NCBI GenBank assembly: GCA_036490175.1
Contig: DASXEJ010000227.1
Span: forward strand, 20,280-84,279
Source: Pirellulales bacterium
Lineage (GTDB): Bacteria; Planctomycetota; Planctomycetia; Pirellulales; JACPPG01
Reading direction: 5' to 3'
DNA: 64,000 bases
Shown here piece after piece: positions 53,879-63,212 of this stretch (its first letter is position 1; every line of letters begins with the position of its first letter). The notes under the pieces were generated by a model. It did not search any database. It saw only the letters and a program-made list of their open reading frames with translations, and was not told the DNA's origin. The translations under genes and the position numbers were made by a program.

Positions 53879-56335
53879 CTAATTCTTGCCGCCGCGTTGA
53901 GATCCGTCCCGGACGGGTGGACCGCCGGCATCAGCCACATTCACCCGGCCGCCCGGCGTTTGAATCTTGGCCCAGAACGGGTGCAGTCGGGCTACGCGCG
54001 TCCGCACATCTTCCAGCAGCACGCTCAGGCTGGGTTCGATGTCGGGCGCGGTTTTGATCGCGCGCGCATTCACGCTGAGCGTGATTTTGCGTTTGAAATC
54101 GACGACCTCCGGCGACAGCCAGATCGTCACGCGGTCGGCCGGCGTCTTGACGTGAATTCCATTGTTGGCGTTCACGCTGGCGGTTGTTTCGGCCGCGCGG
54201 CTCCCTGAGGGGAGGGGCCAATCTAGCGGATCGACGAGCATCTTCGGCGGCAGATCGGCGATCTCGACCCACCAGAAGAAGTTATCCCACGAGCGCATCG
54301 TATAACCTGAGAATGCCTTGCGGGCAAAGTCGCGTTTCAGTCGTCCCATCCAATCGAAGATGCGCAGAATCTCGTCGGAAAAGTGCTCGTGCCCGCGCCC
54401 CTGAAACTCGACCAGCGTAAAGTTCATGCCGCTCGTCGTCAGGCATTTGTCAAAGAACTCGGCGTTGCGTGCGATGCGGTCGCCGTCCATTTCTCCTTCG
54501 ATCACGTACAACGGAACGATTCGCCCCTCGTTCCAATAATGCTTCACATAACGATCGGCCGAAGCCACGATCGGAATGATGCCGGCCCACATGTCGGGGT
54601 GCGCCAGTCCAATGTCCCAGGCCGCGTCGCCCCCCATCGAATGACCAGAGAGAAACACTCGATCCGTGTCGATGGCGAAATGCCGGCAGGCATCGCGTAG
54701 CGCGTGCAGCACGGCCATGTGCTCGTCGAGGGAATAGGTGTAGGCCGTTTGTTGCTCTTTGGCCCACACCGGCGCGATGACAATGTATCCGTAGCGTCCG
54801 GCCTGGCCCGCTCGACCGCCGCCGGGCGCGGGAGAGCCGGCCCACCAATCGACTTGTTGCTTGGCGGTTGAGCCGCTGCCATTGAGCGTGACAACCGTGG
54901 GATACAAACGGTGCGGGTCGTACTCCGGCGGCAGCTGCACGTAATAAGTGACCGGCTGACGATCTTCGACGCCATCGATCGAGATCTCGTAGAAGCCGGG
55001 AGCTTCGGTGTCGGCCTCGGGCGTTTCGCGCGTCGGCAGCATGTTGGCCACCAGATGAGTCACGTAGTCGACGGTCGAACCTTCCTCGGCGTCGAGGCTG
55101 CGCAGGATTTCGTCGCGCTTGGGCTTGATCGATTCTTCCAGGTAGTTGCGCACCTTTTCGCGGGTGCTGAACAACGAGGCCGCGACAGGCAATTTACGCA
55201 ATGCCTGATTGCTGCCCATCAGCCAGCCGCTAATGGCCAGGGCCAGTTTCTCGTCCGACGGCGTGGCCTCGTCGTCGATCGATTGCTCGAACGCGGTCAT
55301 GCGGTCGATCGTATTGAGATTCAACTCGGCCACGATTTCGTCGCGAGCCTGGCGAAGCTTTTCACGCAGTTTGGTGTCTTGGACCGCGGCCAGGTACTCG
55401 TCGATCTTGGCCATGATCTGCTTGCCGCGCGCGAACTCGGCCTGGTATCCCTCCAGGGTTTGTTTGACCTTTTGCAGGATTTCGCCAGCTACTCCTTCGT
55501 GCGGGAAGTTCGTCAGCCAGTGCATCGCGAACTGATGTTGTCCGGACGCGCGGCGCAGCTGGATCTCATTGAACATCCGCTGTGCCGAACGCTGCGCTAG
55601 TTCGCGCTCGGTGCGGGCAAACTGGTCGGCGTGTTCGGGGAAATCCTTGATGATCTGGGTCAGCTCCTGCTGCGCTTCTTGGTAGCGCTCCATCTGCAGA
55701 TAGAGCCGCACAATCTTCAGCCGCTGATCGATGTTCTTGGGATTGATCTGCCGCTGGAGAATCTTGGCGAGCAATTCGGGCGGCAGCGTGGTCGTTGCCA
55801 GACGTTGATCCCAGACGTACGCCGTCGAGTCCGGCAAGTGCAGCCCTTGGACCCGGGTCCAGTTGGGCGTGATCTCGGTGATGCCTTGAAAGATCGTGAC
55901 ATTGCGTTTTTCGGTGGACATCTCGATCGTGCGCCGGCCCCACTCGTCAAAGGGGGATATGCGACGCATCGGCCCCACCGCCGTAATGCGCGAGCCGGCT
56001 TCGGCAACCGATTGATTTTTCAAGATGAAACGCTCCGGCGGTTCGGAAGTATTACCTTCCAAGAGGCCGTCGAGCGTCAGCATGTATTTGCAGAAATAAG
56101 TGCGCCGCAGCCCGTCGTCACACAACAGAATCAGCTTGGGCGCGGGCGCCCCGTCGTTCTTGGGCTTTTGCGGCTTGTTCGAGATCGTGAGCAGCTGCGC
56201 GATGTTGCCCTCGATGATGCGCCCGTCCTTGAGGGCCAGCCGGGCCGCCTGACTCGGCGCGACGAGAGAGGTCACCAGTCCCAGGGCGACGGCGGCCAGC
56301 TGCAGTCCGTGCCGCGACCTCATGGCTCGAATCAT
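53879..56335 (-). CDS. Secreted alpha/beta hydrolase with long helical N-terminal domain
   Basis: The 818-residue protein has a signal peptide (LQLAAVALGLVTSLVAPSQA). A first region of about 460 residues, starting RLALKDGRIIEGNIAQLL, is helical with charged repeats. The C-terminal region is an alpha/beta hydrolase related to PHB depolymerases and feruloyl esterases: PPEYDPHRLYPTVVTLNGSG (oxyanion side), the nucleophile elbow GHSMGG with Ser566, Asp in EGEMDGDRI and His in GRGHEHF. The combination is not a family I can name. The ATG at 56335 is preferred; Met 12 and upstream frames to 56491 are possible alternatives. Confidence 0.85.
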   Translation of the reverse strand: MIRAMRSRHGLQLAAVALGLVTSLVAPSQAARLALKDGRIIEGNIAQLLTISNKPQKPKNDGAPAPKLILLCDDGLRRTYFCKYMLTLDGLLEGNTSEPPERFILKNQSVAEAGSRITAVGPMRRISPFDEWGRRTIEMSTEKRNVTIFQGITEITPNWTRVQGLHLPDSTAYVWDQRLATTTLPPELLAKILQRQINPKNIDQRLKIVRLYLQMERYQEAQQELTQIIKDFPEHADQFARTERELAQRSAQRMFNEIQLRRASGQHQFAMHWLTNFPHEGVAGEILQKVKQTLEGYQAEFARGKQIMAKIDEYLAAVQDTKLREKLRQARDEIVAELNLNTIDRMTAFEQSIDDEATPSDEKLALAISGWLMGSNQALRKLPVAASLFSTREKVRNYLEESIKPKRDEILRSLDAEEGSTVDYVTHLVANMLPTRETPEADTEAPGFYEISIDGVEDRQPVTYYVQLPPEYDPHRLYPTVVTLNGSGSTAKQQVDWWAGSPAPGGGRAGQAGRYGYIVIAPVWAKEQQTAYTYSLDEHMAVLHALRDACRHFAIDTDRVFLSGHSMGGDAAWDIGLAHPDMWAGIIPIVASADRYVKHYWNEGRIVPLYVIEGEMDGDRIARNAEFFDKCLTTSGMNFTLVEFQGRGHEHFSDEILRIFDWMGRLKRDFARKAFSGYTMRSWDNFFWWVEIADLPPKMLVDPLDWPLPSGSRAAETTASVNANNGIHVKTPADRVTIWLSPEVVDFKRKITLSVNARAIKTAPDIEPSLSVLLEDVRTRVARLHPFWAKIQTPGGRVNVADAGGPPVRDGSQRGGKN

Positions 56336-56693
56336 ACGGTGGCTTTTCTGTTGCATTCGCCGACTGACCACAACGCGACAGGCGGCGTGACGTCGATATT
56401 CAGAAAGGGGATACTGCCCGCGTGGAACCTGCTGAACAGCGCTCGCGAACTGTCCCGCCGCGTTGCCACGCCGCGCTACCGGCATCTCCATTTTCCTCGG
56501 TTCGTGTCACTAGTCAACGAAGGGCGTGCAGGAACGCGCCTTGGGCCACGTTGACAGCAGGGGGTGCCCCTCGCAGAATGACCCCGTTCAGGCGGCTGAT
56601 GTCCGATCAGAAGCCGCGCCGAAAACGCGCAAGAACCGGCCCAAATCCGCCGACTTTCCAGCGGCCAAGCCGGCCTAGTAGGGGAGCTTTCAA
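56336..56693. other. Divergent intergenic region with a candidate promoter
   Basis: The 358 bp between the hydrolase gene and a small membrane protein gene. No frame is supported. A -35/-10 pair is listed separately. The downstream part contains a T/A-poor leader for the small gene. Confidence 0.4.
56551..56579 (+). promoter_or_regulatory. Candidate sigma70-like promoter for the small membrane protein
   Basis: TTGACA at 56551-56556 and CAGAAT at 56574-56579 with a 17-bp spacer. The -35 is perfect and the -10 matches four of six positions. It is 115 bp upstream of the GTG start at 56694. Confidence 0.35.
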
Positions 56694-56945
56694 GTGCGAC
56701 CAGGACTGCGGCAAATCCTTTTGTGGTTGCTGGCCAGCGCACTATTCCTGCCGATCGTGATCGTGCTGATTCTGACGGTTGGCCGGCTGTTGGGCGCCCT
56801 CGAGGATCCCGTCGGCGCGGCCGCATTCGATCGCATCGCCTTGGGATTGGGCGTGGTGTGGGTCCTGGCCATCATCGGCATGCCCCTGGTTTTGGCGGTG
56901 CAAACGCTCAGTGATGAGCCGGCGGCCGACGAAGAGCACGAGTGA
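56694..56945 (+). CDS. Small integral membrane protein
   Basis: The 83-residue protein has two transmembrane segments, ILLWLLASALFLPIVIVLIL and IALGLGVVWVLAIIGMPLVL, and an acidic tail (DEPAADEEHE). No domain is recognised. The GTG at 56694 is preceded by GGGGAGC, a good ribosome binding site, about 8 nt upstream. It is convergent with the PQQ propeller gene. It may be a small regulator or an anchor protein; function unknown. Confidence 0.7.
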   Translation: MRPGLRQILLWLLASALFLPIVIVLILTVGRLLGALEDPVGAAAFDRIALGLGVVWVLAIIGMPLVLAVQTLSDEPAADEEHE

Positions 56946-57059
56946 CGCGATCGCCAGCATGGGGCCAGGGCGAGGATCAAGTATCGCGCACCGTGGGCCG
57001 TCGATGGCGTGGCCGAGCGGCAGAATGACGGGCGCTCTGGGCAGCGGCCTGCGATATCT

Positions 57060-58313
57060 CTATTTGGCCTGGATGCGATACAGCGCCAGGTCGGTCCGTA
57101 AGAACAGGGCGTGGTCCGAAGTCGCCAGAGATGCCAGTGTGCGCCCTTCGACCTGGTTTTCCGACAGTTTTTTCACCTCAGTGCCGGCCTCCATGACCGT
57201 GGTCAGGCCTTCTTCGTTGGTGAAATAGATGCGTCCCTCGGCCGCCAGGGGCGAGGCCGAAAAGCCGCCCCCCAGTCGCGATTGCCAGTGTTGGTCGCCA
57301 GAGACGGCGTCCAGGCAAGTGGCCACTCCCACGTCACTGACGATGTACAACTCGTCGCCGATCAACAGCGGCGACGGATTGTGCGGCGCCCCGCGACGTA
57401 ACGACCATGCCGCCCCGGTTTCTGTAATATCGCCATGTCCAGGGCGAATGGCGTACAGCACGGGCGAATCATAGCTGGAGCTGACGAAGACCAGCCCGTG
57501 ACCAAATACCGGCCGCGGCACGACCGAGTACCCGTCGTAGCGGAAACGCCAGAGTTCCTCACCGGTTGTCGGAGCGTATCCGACAACCTGGTCGCCCCCG
57601 GGGCTGACAATCTGATCCACGCCATCGACTCGTATGGCCAGCGGCGTGCAATAGGCCATGCGCCCGCTGCGATCCGTGCGCCAGCGGATCTCGCCCGTCT
57701 TCTTGTCCAGGGCGACGACGAACTGCTTGTCGGTGCCGTCGCAGCTGACGATCAGCAAGTCATGCCAAATGACTGGCGAACCAGCCGGGCCGTGCCGGTG
57801 GTCGTAGACCATCTCCTGGTTGCGCCACAGGACCTCGCCGCGCGTCGTTAGGCAGGCCGTTCCGTGGCTGCCAAAGTGTACGTAAACACGATCATCTTCG
57901 ATGATCGGCGTCGGCGACGCATGGCTGTTCTTGGTGTGAATGGGCCCGAGGTCGTCTTTTTTGAAGACTTCGACGTCGTAGACCACCTGGCCTGACTTTG
58001 CATCGAGACAGAGCGCTCGCAACGAAGCTGGATCGAGGATCGCGGTAGTGATCCAGATTTGTTCATTGCGAATAACCGGGGACGACCAGCCCAATCCTAA
58101 AATGGGCGTCTTCCAGACGATGTTTTCGGTTTCGCTCCAGCTGATTGGTAGAGCCGTCTCGGCAGAATGCCCCTGCCCATCGGGGCCGCGGAACTGGGGC
58201 CAGTCGGCAGCACGGGCTGGCAAGCATCCTGCCACGACGACCATGACAAGCGTCAGTACGCGACAGTTGATCGGCAACCGACAAAGGATCGCGTAGCCTG
58301 GTGATTTGAGCAC
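57060..58313 (-). CDS. Secreted PQQ-type beta-propeller protein, possible lipoprotein
   Basis: The 417-residue protein starts with a hydrophobic segment (VLTLVMVVVAGC) that may be a lipoprotein signal, followed by DWPQFRGPDGQGHSAETALP, a standard opening of PQQ-repeat proteins in planctomycetes. Repeat blades include ALCLDAKSGQVVYDVEVFKK, FVVALDKKTGEIRWRTDRSG and ATCLDAVSGDQHWQSRLGGG. It resembles the propeller at 12-13 kb but the sequences are distinct. The start is uncertain: GTG at 58313 or an in-frame ATG at 58370. Function is unknown beyond ligand or protein binding. Confidence 0.83.
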   Translation of the reverse strand: MLKSPGYAILCRLPINCRVLTLVMVVVAGCLPARAADWPQFRGPDGQGHSAETALPISWSETENIVWKTPILGLGWSSPVIRNEQIWITTAILDPASLRALCLDAKSGQVVYDVEVFKKDDLGPIHTKNSHASPTPIIEDDRVYVHFGSHGTACLTTRGEVLWRNQEMVYDHRHGPAGSPVIWHDLLIVSCDGTDKQFVVALDKKTGEIRWRTDRSGRMAYCTPLAIRVDGVDQIVSPGGDQVVGYAPTTGEELWRFRYDGYSVVPRPVFGHGLVFVSSSYDSPVLYAIRPGHGDITETGAAWSLRRGAPHNPSPLLIGDELYIVSDVGVATCLDAVSGDQHWQSRLGGGFSASPLAAEGRIYFTNEEGLTTVMEAGTEVKKLSENQVEGRTLASLATSDHALFLRTDLALYRIQAK

Positions 58314-58452
58314 GGTGGGACCTATGCCGGGGGGCAGGAGGGGCGAAGGCGGGCCGCAGCAAGCATACATTATGCTCGCCGATCGACCGCGACCCTGCAA
58401 TACATAAGGCCCCGTGGGCGTCGACGAATCCCCCGCATCCCATGACGAAACA

Positions 58453-58481
58453 GTGGGGGCCAAATGCCGTTCGGCCCCCAC
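58453..58481 (-). terminator. Candidate terminator of the PEP-CTERM gene
   Basis: A perfect 9-bp hairpin, GTGGGGGCC (58453-58461) with GGCCCCCAC (58473-58481), loop of 11 nt. On the minus strand it is followed by TGTTTCGT, a short and imperfect T-tract. It lies 42 bp beyond the stop of the PEP-CTERM gene. Confidence 0.55.
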
Positions 58482-58522
58482 CGCGTCCCTAACCGCTCGC
58501 TTTCGTAAGTCGTCAATTGCTG

Positions 58523-59227
58523 TTAGCCCTGTGACGCAGCACGGCGACGCGATCGCAGCAACATTCCCAAGGGAAATACGCCTGCCACCGCCAAGAGAAG
58601 TGCCGACGGCTCAGGCACAATGCTGACCTTGTCGAGATCGAACGTTACCTGTGTCCCAGCGCTCAAGGGACCACGCTCGGCCAGAATCTGCAAACTGGCC
58701 AGGCTGCCAAAAACGCTGTCGAATGGGGTCGGGCCCTCGGGCTGCAAGTCGGGACTGGTGGGCGAGATGTTGAACGTCACTTCCGTCCAGACATTGGGCT
58801 GAATGGTGGTCTCGGTTAGGGCGCTAAACGCCGGGAAATTGGCCGACGTCGTAAACCGCGTTCCGACGGTCAAAGCGGCCGATGAGTTTTGGCGAATCCA
58901 GAAGCTGTACTCGTTCACTCCTGCGGCGACCCAGTCTCCGACGAAGGCGTCGTTACTGGAATTGAAATTGCTTTGCCCACGGAAGATCACCACAGCGGTG
59001 GTCGAGGATGGCTCTGTAAACAGGGTGGAAGCGTATCCATCGCTGGCACCGTTTGGTCCGCCACTGCTTACGTAATTCAGGGCCGTGCTGGCACCGGACA
59101 TCCATTGAGAGGTGTTGCTCGAGAAGTCCTCGGTGAAGGGGACCGTCACTGGCGCCGCGTAGGCCGAAGTGACGACGGACAGGCAACTACCACTTAGAAC
59201 GAAGAAAAAAGTTGTCAGTCGAAGCAT
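58523..59227 (-). CDS. PEP-CTERM sorting domain protein
   Basis: The 234-residue exported protein has an N-terminal signal peptide (FFFVLSGSCLSVVTSAYA) and ends in the PEP-CTERM sorting signal: VPEPSALLLAVAGVFPLGML followed by the basic tail RSRRRA. PEP-CTERM proteins are sorted by exosortase in bacteria with an exopolysaccharide-associated matrix. The mature part is Ser/Thr-rich with beta-rich content (WMSGASTALNYVSSGGPNGA; VVIFRGQSNFNSSNDAF), like lectin/jelly-roll folds. The ATG at 59227 gives the signal peptide. No exosortase gene is near. Confidence 0.9.
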   Translation of the reverse strand: MLRLTTFFFVLSGSCLSVVTSAYAAPVTVPFTEDFSSNTSQWMSGASTALNYVSSGGPNGASDGYASTLFTEPSSTTAVVIFRGQSNFNSSNDAFVGDWVAAGVNEYSFWIRQNSSAALTVGTRFTTSANFPAFSALTETTIQPNVWTEVTFNISPTSPDLQPEGPTPFDSVFGSLASLQILAERGPLSAGTQVTFDLDKVSIVPEPSALLLAVAGVFPLGMLLRSRRRAASQG

Positions 59228-59762
59228 TGTGTGGAATCCTTTAAAGCAGATGGAAAATCGATTGCGCATGCCATGCACAGGGAATTCACCACGAGACGGC
59301 CAGCACCTTCGGCGGTCAAAACGTGGTAAGAACGAGCGCGCACCCGCTTAGCGACGCGCTGACAGAGAAACCAAGCGAACCAAGATGAACGGGGTTGGCG
59401 GGCTAGCAGAGATGGTCCGACCGATAGAATGGCGGACCACTAGCGTGGCGGGCTGAGATCGAAAGAGCGGTCTGTTTTAGCGGACTCCTTATTTTGTTGA
59501 TATTGAGACTCAGTGTCGATATGCGAGATTGTAATGGCGGAATGTGCGCTGTCAACATCCTGCTGGCATAAATCTGCGCATTCTGCGTCGTCTTGGCAGC
59601 CGTCGTCCAGCCCAGCGTGTGACGCATTGTCGCATTGAGTGCCGACCAACTGGGGGCGGAGCAAGTAGCCCGGCCGATATGTGTCGGCGCGCGGGAGTGG
59701 CCAGAATCGGCAGCGGCAGCATCCGGCCTTGGTATGAGACGACAGGTGCGACTAGCGGCTGC
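59228..59762. other. Intergenic region, no gene seen
   Basis: The 535 bp between two minus-strand genes hold only short frames. The part at 59470-59535 is AT-richer (TTATTTTGTTGATATTGAGA) and may contain a promoter of the PEP-CTERM gene; on the minus strand TCGACA and CAAAAT are 17 bp apart there, a speculative pair. No T-run hairpin was found. Confidence 0.4.
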
Positions 59763-61145
59763 TTATCGAACCAGGTCGAGCGTCGGAACGGCACGGGCGA
59801 TCGCCTTGGCGTAGGCATCGGTAACCTTTGTGCCGTGCAATCGCAGGGAGTGGAGCTTTGGCAGATCGCCGAGCAGCGTCACGCCGGCATCTGTGACAGG
59901 TGTATTATCTAGATTCAACACCTCGAGCTGCCGCAGTCGGGCGATAGCCGATAGGGCGGTGTCGTCGATGTCGGTTTCGGCCAGCCCCAGAAATCCCAAG
60001 TTCACGAGCGAGACGAGCTGATTCGCACCTTCATTGCTGACTTGGGTGCCATCCAGGATCAGCATTTCCAGCCGTACGAACGTCGCCAATTGGGCCATTC
60101 CGTCGTCGCCGAATTCAGTATGCGACAGGTCGAGCCATGTCAGCGCGCGGAGGTTGGCGAGTTCCTCTACGGCGGCGTCAGTAATTTCTGTGCCGTTCAA
60201 GAACAAGTGCTTTAACCGCGGCAACACGCGCAGATGGACGAGCCCCGCATCCGTGACGCCCGTATCTCCGAGCCACAGCTTTTCGATCTGCGGTGTCTTG
60301 CGCAAGTGGGCCAGGCCTTCGTCCGTGATATCTGTTGCGTTGAGCTGCAGCGTCCGCAAGCGGACCAGCGTTTTGAATTCAGCCAGCCCGGCATCTGTTA
60401 TTTTGGTTCCGTTGAGCTGCAATTCATCCAAGTGGCGGTGGACCTTGAGTGCTGGGAGTCCGTCATCGCCGACGGCTGTTTCAGAGAGGTTCAACGTGCG
60501 CAATTGCAGGAGGGATTTGAGCGATTCGAGCCCAGCGTCACTGATCTTGGTGCCGGCCAGTGACAATCCTTCGAGCGAACGAAGCGTGCGCAAATAGCGC
60601 AGGCCTTTGTCAGTGATGCGTGTGTTCCCCAGCTTTAGGCCCTGCAACTGGGTGAGCAGTCCAACTTTTGCCATGCCGGCATCGGTGACCGTGGTCCCTT
60701 CCAGGTCGAGCCACAGCAGGCCGGGCAGATTCTGCAGTTGTTCGAGGCCGTCGTCGCCGCCGTTCCAGCGTGCCATTCGTAACTGCCGCCCATCAGGCGT
60801 TTGAACCCATTCCACTTCGGCACCGAGGGCCGTGAGCGCCGCTTCGGCATGACGAGGATCCGCCGGAAGGGCGACCTTTGGCGCCGCAGCATTGGGGGGC
60901 GACCCTTTGGCGGCAGGTGCTTTCGACGGGCTGGCCGCGGCCGGCGTGATCGGGGGCGTGGCCGAAGCACGTGCGACGCGTCGAGGATCGCTGGCCTTGA
61001 GCGTCCGCGGTTTGGGTTCGCTCGGCTGAGCCGCAGGCACTGGCTCGGAATCCGCCGAAGAATCGGTTTCATCGCCTGCCGGCGCATGCGTGGCGCCTAG
61101 CGCAGCCAAGATCAGCGGCAATATCAAGTAGAACCGACCTGGCAC
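59763..61145 (-). CDS. Secreted leucine-rich repeat protein
   Basis: The 460-residue protein has a signal-like N-terminus (YLILPLILAALGATHAPAGD), a Pro/Ala/Ser-rich linker to about residue 105, and then about 13 leucine-rich repeats of roughly 24 residues, such as LKLGNTRITDKGLRYLRTL, LSLAGTKISDAGLESLKSL, LQLNATDITDEGLAHLRKT and LFLNGTEITDAAVEELANLR. The ITDxGL consensus is the bacterial LRR type common in planctomycetes. LRRs mediate protein binding; no enzyme domain is present. The start at 61145 is GTG with GGGGTC upstream; the gene ends at 59763. Confidence 0.88.
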   Translation of the reverse strand: MPGRFYLILPLILAALGATHAPAGDETDSSADSEPVPAAQPSEPKPRTLKASDPRRVARASATPPITPAAASPSKAPAAKGSPPNAAAPKVALPADPRHAEAALTALGAEVEWVQTPDGRQLRMARWNGGDDGLEQLQNLPGLLWLDLEGTTVTDAGMAKVGLLTQLQGLKLGNTRITDKGLRYLRTLRSLEGLSLAGTKISDAGLESLKSLLQLRTLNLSETAVGDDGLPALKVHRHLDELQLNGTKITDAGLAEFKTLVRLRTLQLNATDITDEGLAHLRKTPQIEKLWLGDTGVTDAGLVHLRVLPRLKHLFLNGTEITDAAVEELANLRALTWLDLSHTEFGDDGMAQLATFVRLEMLILDGTQVSNEGANQLVSLVNLGFLGLAETDIDDTALSAIARLRQLEVLNLDNTPVTDAGVTLLGDLPKLHSLRLHGTKVTDAYAKAIARAVPTLDLVR

Positions 61146-61488
61146 GGTGAAGACCCCAACGACGGAATCCGGAACAGCGCGGCGAGCAGACCAATGGCGC
61201 GGCGGAGTCTAGGGGAAACAGAATGCTAGCGTCAATGCGGCTGTGGCGAGAGGGCAGCGGCGAAGCTAATTAATGTGGGCAATCTTCCAGGTTCGCGGTC
61301 ACAAACTCCGTGCACAAATGGCCCAGACGCCGTCTGATTGCGAGGTTATCTCGCCCCGCAGCGACGTTGAGCGCGCGATTCGCTATGTTGAGCAGGCCCA
61401 GGCGCGCGCAAAGAACGCACCGTAGCACTGGTCGCTTGTCGTACCAATCGACGGCGGCAATCGCCAGCAACTGCAGGCAGAGAATTAC
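61146..61488. other. Divergent intergenic region, no gene seen
   Basis: The 343 bp between the LRR and SMP-30 genes shows no supported frame, hairpin or promoter pair. Short minus-strand frames are Cys/Arg-rich and not gene-like. Confidence 0.4.
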
Positions 61489-62442
61489 ATGGCTAACTAT
61501 CAAGATCTTCCGCTACCGGTCGCTACGGCCGAGTTTCGGCTCAAAACGGCTGTTTGCCTGGCCTTCACCGAAGGGCCTGCGGTCGATGCCGACGAGAACG
61601 TTTATTTCTCGGACATCATCAACAATTGCATTATGAAGCTGGCAGCCGATGGCACGCTGTCGGTCTTCCGCGAGCCCAGCCATCGGACCAACGGCCAGAC
61701 TTTCGATCAGCAGGGACGGCTTTATCATTGCGAAGGAGCCGAATTTGGGCCCGCTGGCGGCCGGCGCGTGACTCGGACCAATCTGGCGACGGGCGAATAC
61801 GTCGTCCTCACCGATCGATTCGCCGGCGTGCGCTATAACTCGCCCAATGATATTTGCATCGATGGACGGGGGCGGGCCTATTTCACGGATCCTTGCTATG
61901 GCGACCGCTCGGCCATGGAAATGCCCGAAGAAGCGGTCTACCGCATCGATCTCGATGGCGGCGTACACAGAATCATCGAGCAGCCGGCCATCGATCGCCC
62001 GAATGGTATCGCCGTTACACAGGACAGCCGGTTGTTATATGTCATTGATAGTTGCCCTACGGTTGGCGGCAATCGCAAGGTGTGGGCCTTCGATCTCGAC
62101 GAGGCAGGCACGCCGCACCATCAACGGTTGGTGTACGACTTTGCACCAGGACGTGGCGGCGACGGCATGCGCCTCGATCAGCAAGGGAATCTATACGTGG
62201 CGGCCGGCGTTTTGGCGTCACGCGGAAACTACGAAACCGCCGATGTGCCGCCTGGCATCTACATCATTTCGCCCGTGGGCACGTTGCTCGGCCGCATCCC
62301 GATCTACGAGGACGTATTGACGAATTTGGCATTCGGCGGGCCAGATGGGCGCACGGTGTACATCACCGCCGGCAAAACCTTGATCAAGTCGCGCGTCGAC
62401 GTGCCGGGCCAGGTGGCCTATCCGCGCTGGTCAAAAAGTTGA
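61489..62442 (+). CDS. SMP-30/gluconolactonase-like beta-propeller
   Basis: The 317-residue protein is a six-bladed beta-propeller of the SMP-30/gluconolactonase/LRE family, which hydrolyses sugar lactones or related esters. Diagnostic segments are CLAFTEGPAVDADENVYFSD, RYNSPNDICIDGRGRAYFTD, RPNGIAVTQDSRLLYVIDSC and GGDGMRLDQQGNLYVAAGVL, which supply the metal-binding Glu, Asn and Asp residues. No signal peptide is seen, so it is probably cytoplasmic. The ATG at 61489 follows a GAG-type box. No sugar operon partner is adjacent. Confidence 0.92.
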   Translation: MANYQDLPLPVATAEFRLKTAVCLAFTEGPAVDADENVYFSDIINNCIMKLAADGTLSVFREPSHRTNGQTFDQQGRLYHCEGAEFGPAGGRRVTRTNLATGEYVVLTDRFAGVRYNSPNDICIDGRGRAYFTDPCYGDRSAMEMPEEAVYRIDLDGGVHRIIEQPAIDRPNGIAVTQDSRLLYVIDSCPTVGGNRKVWAFDLDEAGTPHHQRLVYDFAPGRGGDGMRLDQQGNLYVAAGVLASRGNYETADVPPGIYIISPVGTLLGRIPIYEDVLTNLAFGGPDGRTVYITAGKTLIKSRVDVPGQVAYPRWSKS

Positions 62443-62669
62443 AGTCATCGTGTACCGCCGGCGAACATTCAAGCCACTGGCCCACGTAGAAGACAGTTCC
62501 CGCGACGGCGAACACGGATCACGCGTGCCGTCAACTTGGCGCGCGAAAAAAGTCATGCAACCCATGTCGGCCCGCGCCGTGCGGACGCGCAGCCGGCGTC
62601 CAACAGCGGGGCAAGCGGGATGTCTCTTGGCCGGCGAAAAAGAGTCTGAAAAAAGCTGCGAGAGGTGCT

Positions 62670-62698
62670 TTGACAGCCTCTGGACGAATCTGTATACT
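62670..62698 (+). promoter_or_regulatory. Strong sigma70 promoter of the 23S rRNA transcript
   Basis: Perfect -35 TTGACA at 62670-62675 and -10 TATACT at 62693-62698 with a 17-bp spacer, one of the best promoters in the window. It lies ~515 bp upstream of the 23S start and has no coding gene between. The combination suggests it drives the rRNA transcript. Confidence 0.8.
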
Positions 62699-62868
62699 CG
62701 CCGTTTCCCACTAAGGGGGTGGGAGTGAAGAGGGGGTCACGCGAAGGGTTGCTGGCCACAGGCCGGCTCCAGGGGTTTTCCGGCGGCAAATGAGCCGTTG
62801 GCGTGCCAGGGAGCCAGCCTCTGTCCAACCGACAGCGAGGCGTGGGACCTACGGGTTTTGCGTCTCGG

Positions 62869-62884
62869 CGATCTTTGACAATTT
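62869..62884 (+). promoter_or_regulatory. BoxA-like antitermination element in rRNA leader
   Basis: The stretch CGATCTTTGACAATTT resembles the rRNA boxA (TGCTCTTTAACAAT type), which recruits NusB/NusE to prevent premature termination. It is in the transcribed leader between promoter and 23S. TTGACA here is not followed by a good -10, which argues against a second promoter. Confidence 0.5.
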
Positions 62885-63212
62885 GGTTGTGGTAAAAGTG
62901 GCATCTGAAGAGTCAGCCCGCGTACCGAAAGGTGCTCAGGCTGGTTCTCACGGCACTTAGTAGACGGCAAGCAGAAGGGCTCGCTGTCGGATTGATCCGG
63001 TTTCGGATTCGTCCGGTGGCAAGTAATTCGGCTTAGCCGTGGATCGATATCGTTACGTGATCGTCGTCGTTCGTCTTAGCGCTTAAGCCGAACGGTAGCG
63101 GCGGTCACAGTAGCCCACTGATTCACTGCTTCTCCCTCTCGTTGTAATGAATCATTGCTGACGAAAGTCATCATTGGTTTGTTAGGAATGTCGAGGAGAG
63201 CATTGGGTCTAT

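Larger units (their letters stand above)
62443..63212. other. Spacer and rRNA leader, no coding gene
   Basis: The first ~220 bp are gene-free. From the promoter at 62670 a leader of about 515 nt leads to 23S rRNA. It has no 16S sequence and no tRNA. It contains a boxA-like element, two near-identical 14-mers (TCGGATTGATCCGG at 62987 and TCGGATTCGTCCGG at 63003) and a 9-bp stem TTCGGCTTA (63027-63035) with TAAGCCGAA (63084-63092). Confidence 0.6.

Noticed and set aside
62875..62880. Second TTGACA as an additional rRNA promoter
   Set aside because: No -10 hexamer lies at 16-18 bp; the surrounding sequence fits boxA better.
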